Positions 56,221-57,744 of a DNA stretch of 57,744 nt are shown in pieces. How positions within the stretch are numbered: position 1 is the stretch's first letter; each line of letters begins with the position of its first letter. Made by a program: the position numbers and the translations under genes. Below the pieces are notes generated by a model, which was not told where the DNA came from, did not search any database, and worked only from the letters and a program-made list of their open reading frames with translations. The DNA comes from Burkholderiales bacterium (lineage in GTDB: Bacteria; Pseudomonadota; Gammaproteobacteria; Burkholderiales; JAHFRG01). The stretch covers positions 1-57,744 of the forward strand of contig DATIXX010000076.1 of assembly GCA_035518095.1 (NCBI GenBank), written 5' to 3'.

Positions 56221-57021
56221 CTATTGCTCTAGAGCTTTAGCAAGAGCGGCAATAAACGGCCCTAGCTTAGGCGGTCGGGGTTCCAGCATGACATTGACGC
56301 CCAGCGTATTCAGCGCCTTGCTGCATACAGGGCCTATGGATGCGACCAGCGTTTTATTGATATGAGTCTTAAGGGCTTCTTTCCGTCCCAGGCTCTCGGC
56401 CAGGGAAAACAAGTTATGCGCCTGGGAAGCACTGGTAAAAGCCACGGCGTCAATCTCGCCGCGCTCCAATGCATTCATTAAATCAATTAAGGGTTGCTTG
56501 TTTTCGGGAAGTGCCCAGCGGTACGTCTGAATTTCAGTTACAAATGCGCCTCTTTCCCGCAATGCTTTTTCCAGCTCGATATTGGTCTCACCGTAACGCT
56601 GCACGACAACCCACTCTCCACGAATCGGAACCGCATCAAGCGCGGCAAGCACTTCAGTCGTTGTATACGGCTCCGCGGCGCTCAAATCAATGCGCACGCC
56701 TCGCGAGCGCAATACTGCGGTGGGTTTGGGCCCGCGCGCTACTACAACCGATTGCGCGAGCAGCTTTTGAAATGTCTCTGTGACGCACAGAGAATCAGTG
56801 GCGCTAAATAGTGCCCGGGTTCCAACGCCGGTCTGGAAAACAACCGCCTTTGCCGGCCTGGCTTCCCAATCGTGTATCAATTTGGCGATGTGGCCGATGT
56901 CCACGTCGGGGACTTCCGCAAGCGCTGGCGCTGAAAACGGCAGGCCTCCCTGCTTCGCGACCAGATCAGCGAGCTGATCGCTTATTCGATTCTCCAAAAG
57001 CGCGATCGTCTTGCCTTTCAT
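56221..57021 (-). CDS. hemD: Uroporphyrinogen-III synthase
   Basis: The 266-residue protein has the bilobed HemD pattern (TGVGTRALF, AFTSASQAHNLF, ASIGPVCSKALNTLGV). It closes hydroxymethylbilane to uroporphyrinogen III in haem synthesis. HemD is weakly conserved, so the call is firm but not absolute. hemC is not adjacent. Confidence 0.85.
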   Translation of the reverse strand: MKGKTIALLENRISDQLADLVAKQGGLPFSAPALAEVPDVDIGHIAKLIHDWEARPAKAVVFQTGVGTRALFSATDSLCVTETFQKLLAQSVVVARGPKPTAVLRSRGVRIDLSAAEPYTTTEVLAALDAVPIRGEWVVVQRYGETNIELEKALRERGAFVTEIQTYRWALPENKQPLIDLMNALERGEIDAVAFTSASQAHNLFSLAESLGRKEALKTHINKTLVASIGPVCSKALNTLGVNVMLEPRPPKLGPFIAALAKALEQ

Positions 57022-57173
57022 AGACTTGAAGTCCGAATATTTCTTAACACTGCAACGAGTTTAATAAAGAATCTTAATTTTCACAATCAGCAATCTTTCG
57101 CCGGCGAGCAGCGTGCCGGCCGCATTTGCGCCGGTTCCTAACGTTCGCATGGAACTTGATGTTATCGGTTCAT

Positions 57174-57199
57174 AAAAAACCCCGCCGAAGCGGGGTTTT
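57174..57199 (-). terminator. Intrinsic terminator of groEL
   Basis: In transcription direction the sequence is CCCCGC-TTCG-GCGGGG followed by six T (57179-57174). It lies 22 bases past the groEL stop. A matching T-run on the other strand makes it bidirectional. Confidence 0.85.
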
Positions 57200-57221
57200 A
57201 ATTATGCAATGTCAGGATAAT

Positions 57222-57744
57222 TTACATATCCATGTCCATGCCGGGCGCCCCGTGCGTATGCTTTTCTTCCTTAGGCAGCTCTGCCACCATGGCGTCGGTG
57301 GTTAGAATAAGTCCGGCAACCGATGAGGCGTTTTGCAAGGCAGAACGCGCCACTTTCGTCGGATCCACTACGCCCATTTCAAGCAGGTTGCCAAATTCGG
57401 CAGTTTGGGCGTTAAATCCGAAGTTTCCATTTTTTTCCAACACCTTGTTCAGCACCACGGACGGTTCTTCCCCTGCGTTAGCGACGATTTGGCGCAGGGG
57501 TTCCTCGAGCGCGCGCAACACGATCTTGACCCCGGCGTCCTGGTCGTGATTGTCACCTTTCACGCCATTAATGGCTGCCCGGGCGCGCAGAAAGGCCACA
57601 CCACCGCCGGCGACAATGCCTTCTTCCACGGCAGCACGAGTGGCATGCAGCGCATCTTCCACGCGCGCTTTTTTCTCTTTCATCTCGACTTCAGTCGCAG
57701 CCCCAACGCGAATCACCGCTACACCCCCGGCTAACTTGGCCACC
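57222..57744 (-). CDS. groL: Chaperonin GroEL, C-terminal part
   Basis: The gene begins beyond the right edge; about 174 C-terminal residues are visible. GroEL signatures are [24 protein letters not shown] (written here in part), [15 protein letters not shown] and [15 protein letters not shown], with a methionine-rich end (PGMDMDM) in place of the usual GGM repeats. It folds proteins with GroES in the cytoplasm. Confidence 0.97.
   Translation of the reverse strand, partial: VAKLAGGVAVIRVGAATEVEMKEKKARVEDALHATRAAVEEGIVAGGGVAFLRARAAINGVKGDNHDQDAGVKIVLRALEEPLRQIVANAGEEPSVVLNKVLEKNGNFGFNAQTAEFGNLLEMGVVDPTKVARSALQNASSVAGLILTTDAMVAELPKEEKHTHGAPGMDMDM

Overview
The window reads as chromosomal DNA of a betaproteobacterium, probably near Nitrosomonadales. 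The evidence is the gene order ndk-rlmN-pilW-rodZ-hisS-yfgM-bamB-der-hfq-hflX-hflK-hflC-DUF2065-hisZ-purA, the cluster rpsF-priB-rpsR-rplI-dnaB, and the proteins' similarity to that class. I could not run searches, so the placement rests on recognised families and synteny.

Region 1 (about 1-13.4 kb) is gene-poor and accessory-like. It holds the start of a probable Ca2+/H+ antiporter, a HAD phosphatase, a MOT1-type molybdate/sulfate transporter, several small or secreted proteins, a four-repeat membrane protein, a methyltransferase, a ceramidase-like membrane protein, a YHYH protein, an exported superoxide-reductase-like protein, a transglutaminase-like protein and an aldehyde dehydrogenase. 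Eight degenerate copies of one dispersed DNA repeat, all in the same orientation, lie between these genes.

Region 2 (about 13.7-31 kb) is a selenium and formate module. On the minus strand run fdnG (with an in-frame TGA read as selenocysteine), fdnH, fdnI, a terminator, fdhE, selA, selB and tRNA-Sec. A tight set of a GcvH-like lipoyl protein, a DsrE-family protein and ModA follows. After the ybbP/ybbA and tesA genes come selD and, divergent from it, selU (mnmH). The window therefore encodes selenophosphate synthesis, Sec-tRNA synthesis and decoding, a Sec enzyme, and selenouridine tRNA modification. ModA and the MOT1-type transporter could supply molybdenum to the enzyme.

Region 3 (31-34.4 kb) contains an ArnD-like deacetylase homologue that has lost its metal-binding residues, a fragment that looks like a decayed bcp peroxiredoxin, phoH, and a short FimV-like LysM protein.

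Region 4 (34.4-57.7 kb) is core housekeeping DNA, almost all on the minus strand: dnaB, ribosomal genes with priB, rlmB, rnr, tRNA-Leu(CAG), purA, hisZ, hflC, hflK, hflX, hfq, der, bamB, yfgM, hisS, rodZ, pilW, rlmN, ndk, a MAPEG protein, hemD and the 3' end of groEL. ispG, usually found between rodZ and hisS, is missing there. The most unusual items are the lipoyl/DsrE/ModA set beside the selenoprotein genes, the metal-less ArnD homologue next to the bcp remnant, and the exported superoxide-reductase-like protein.
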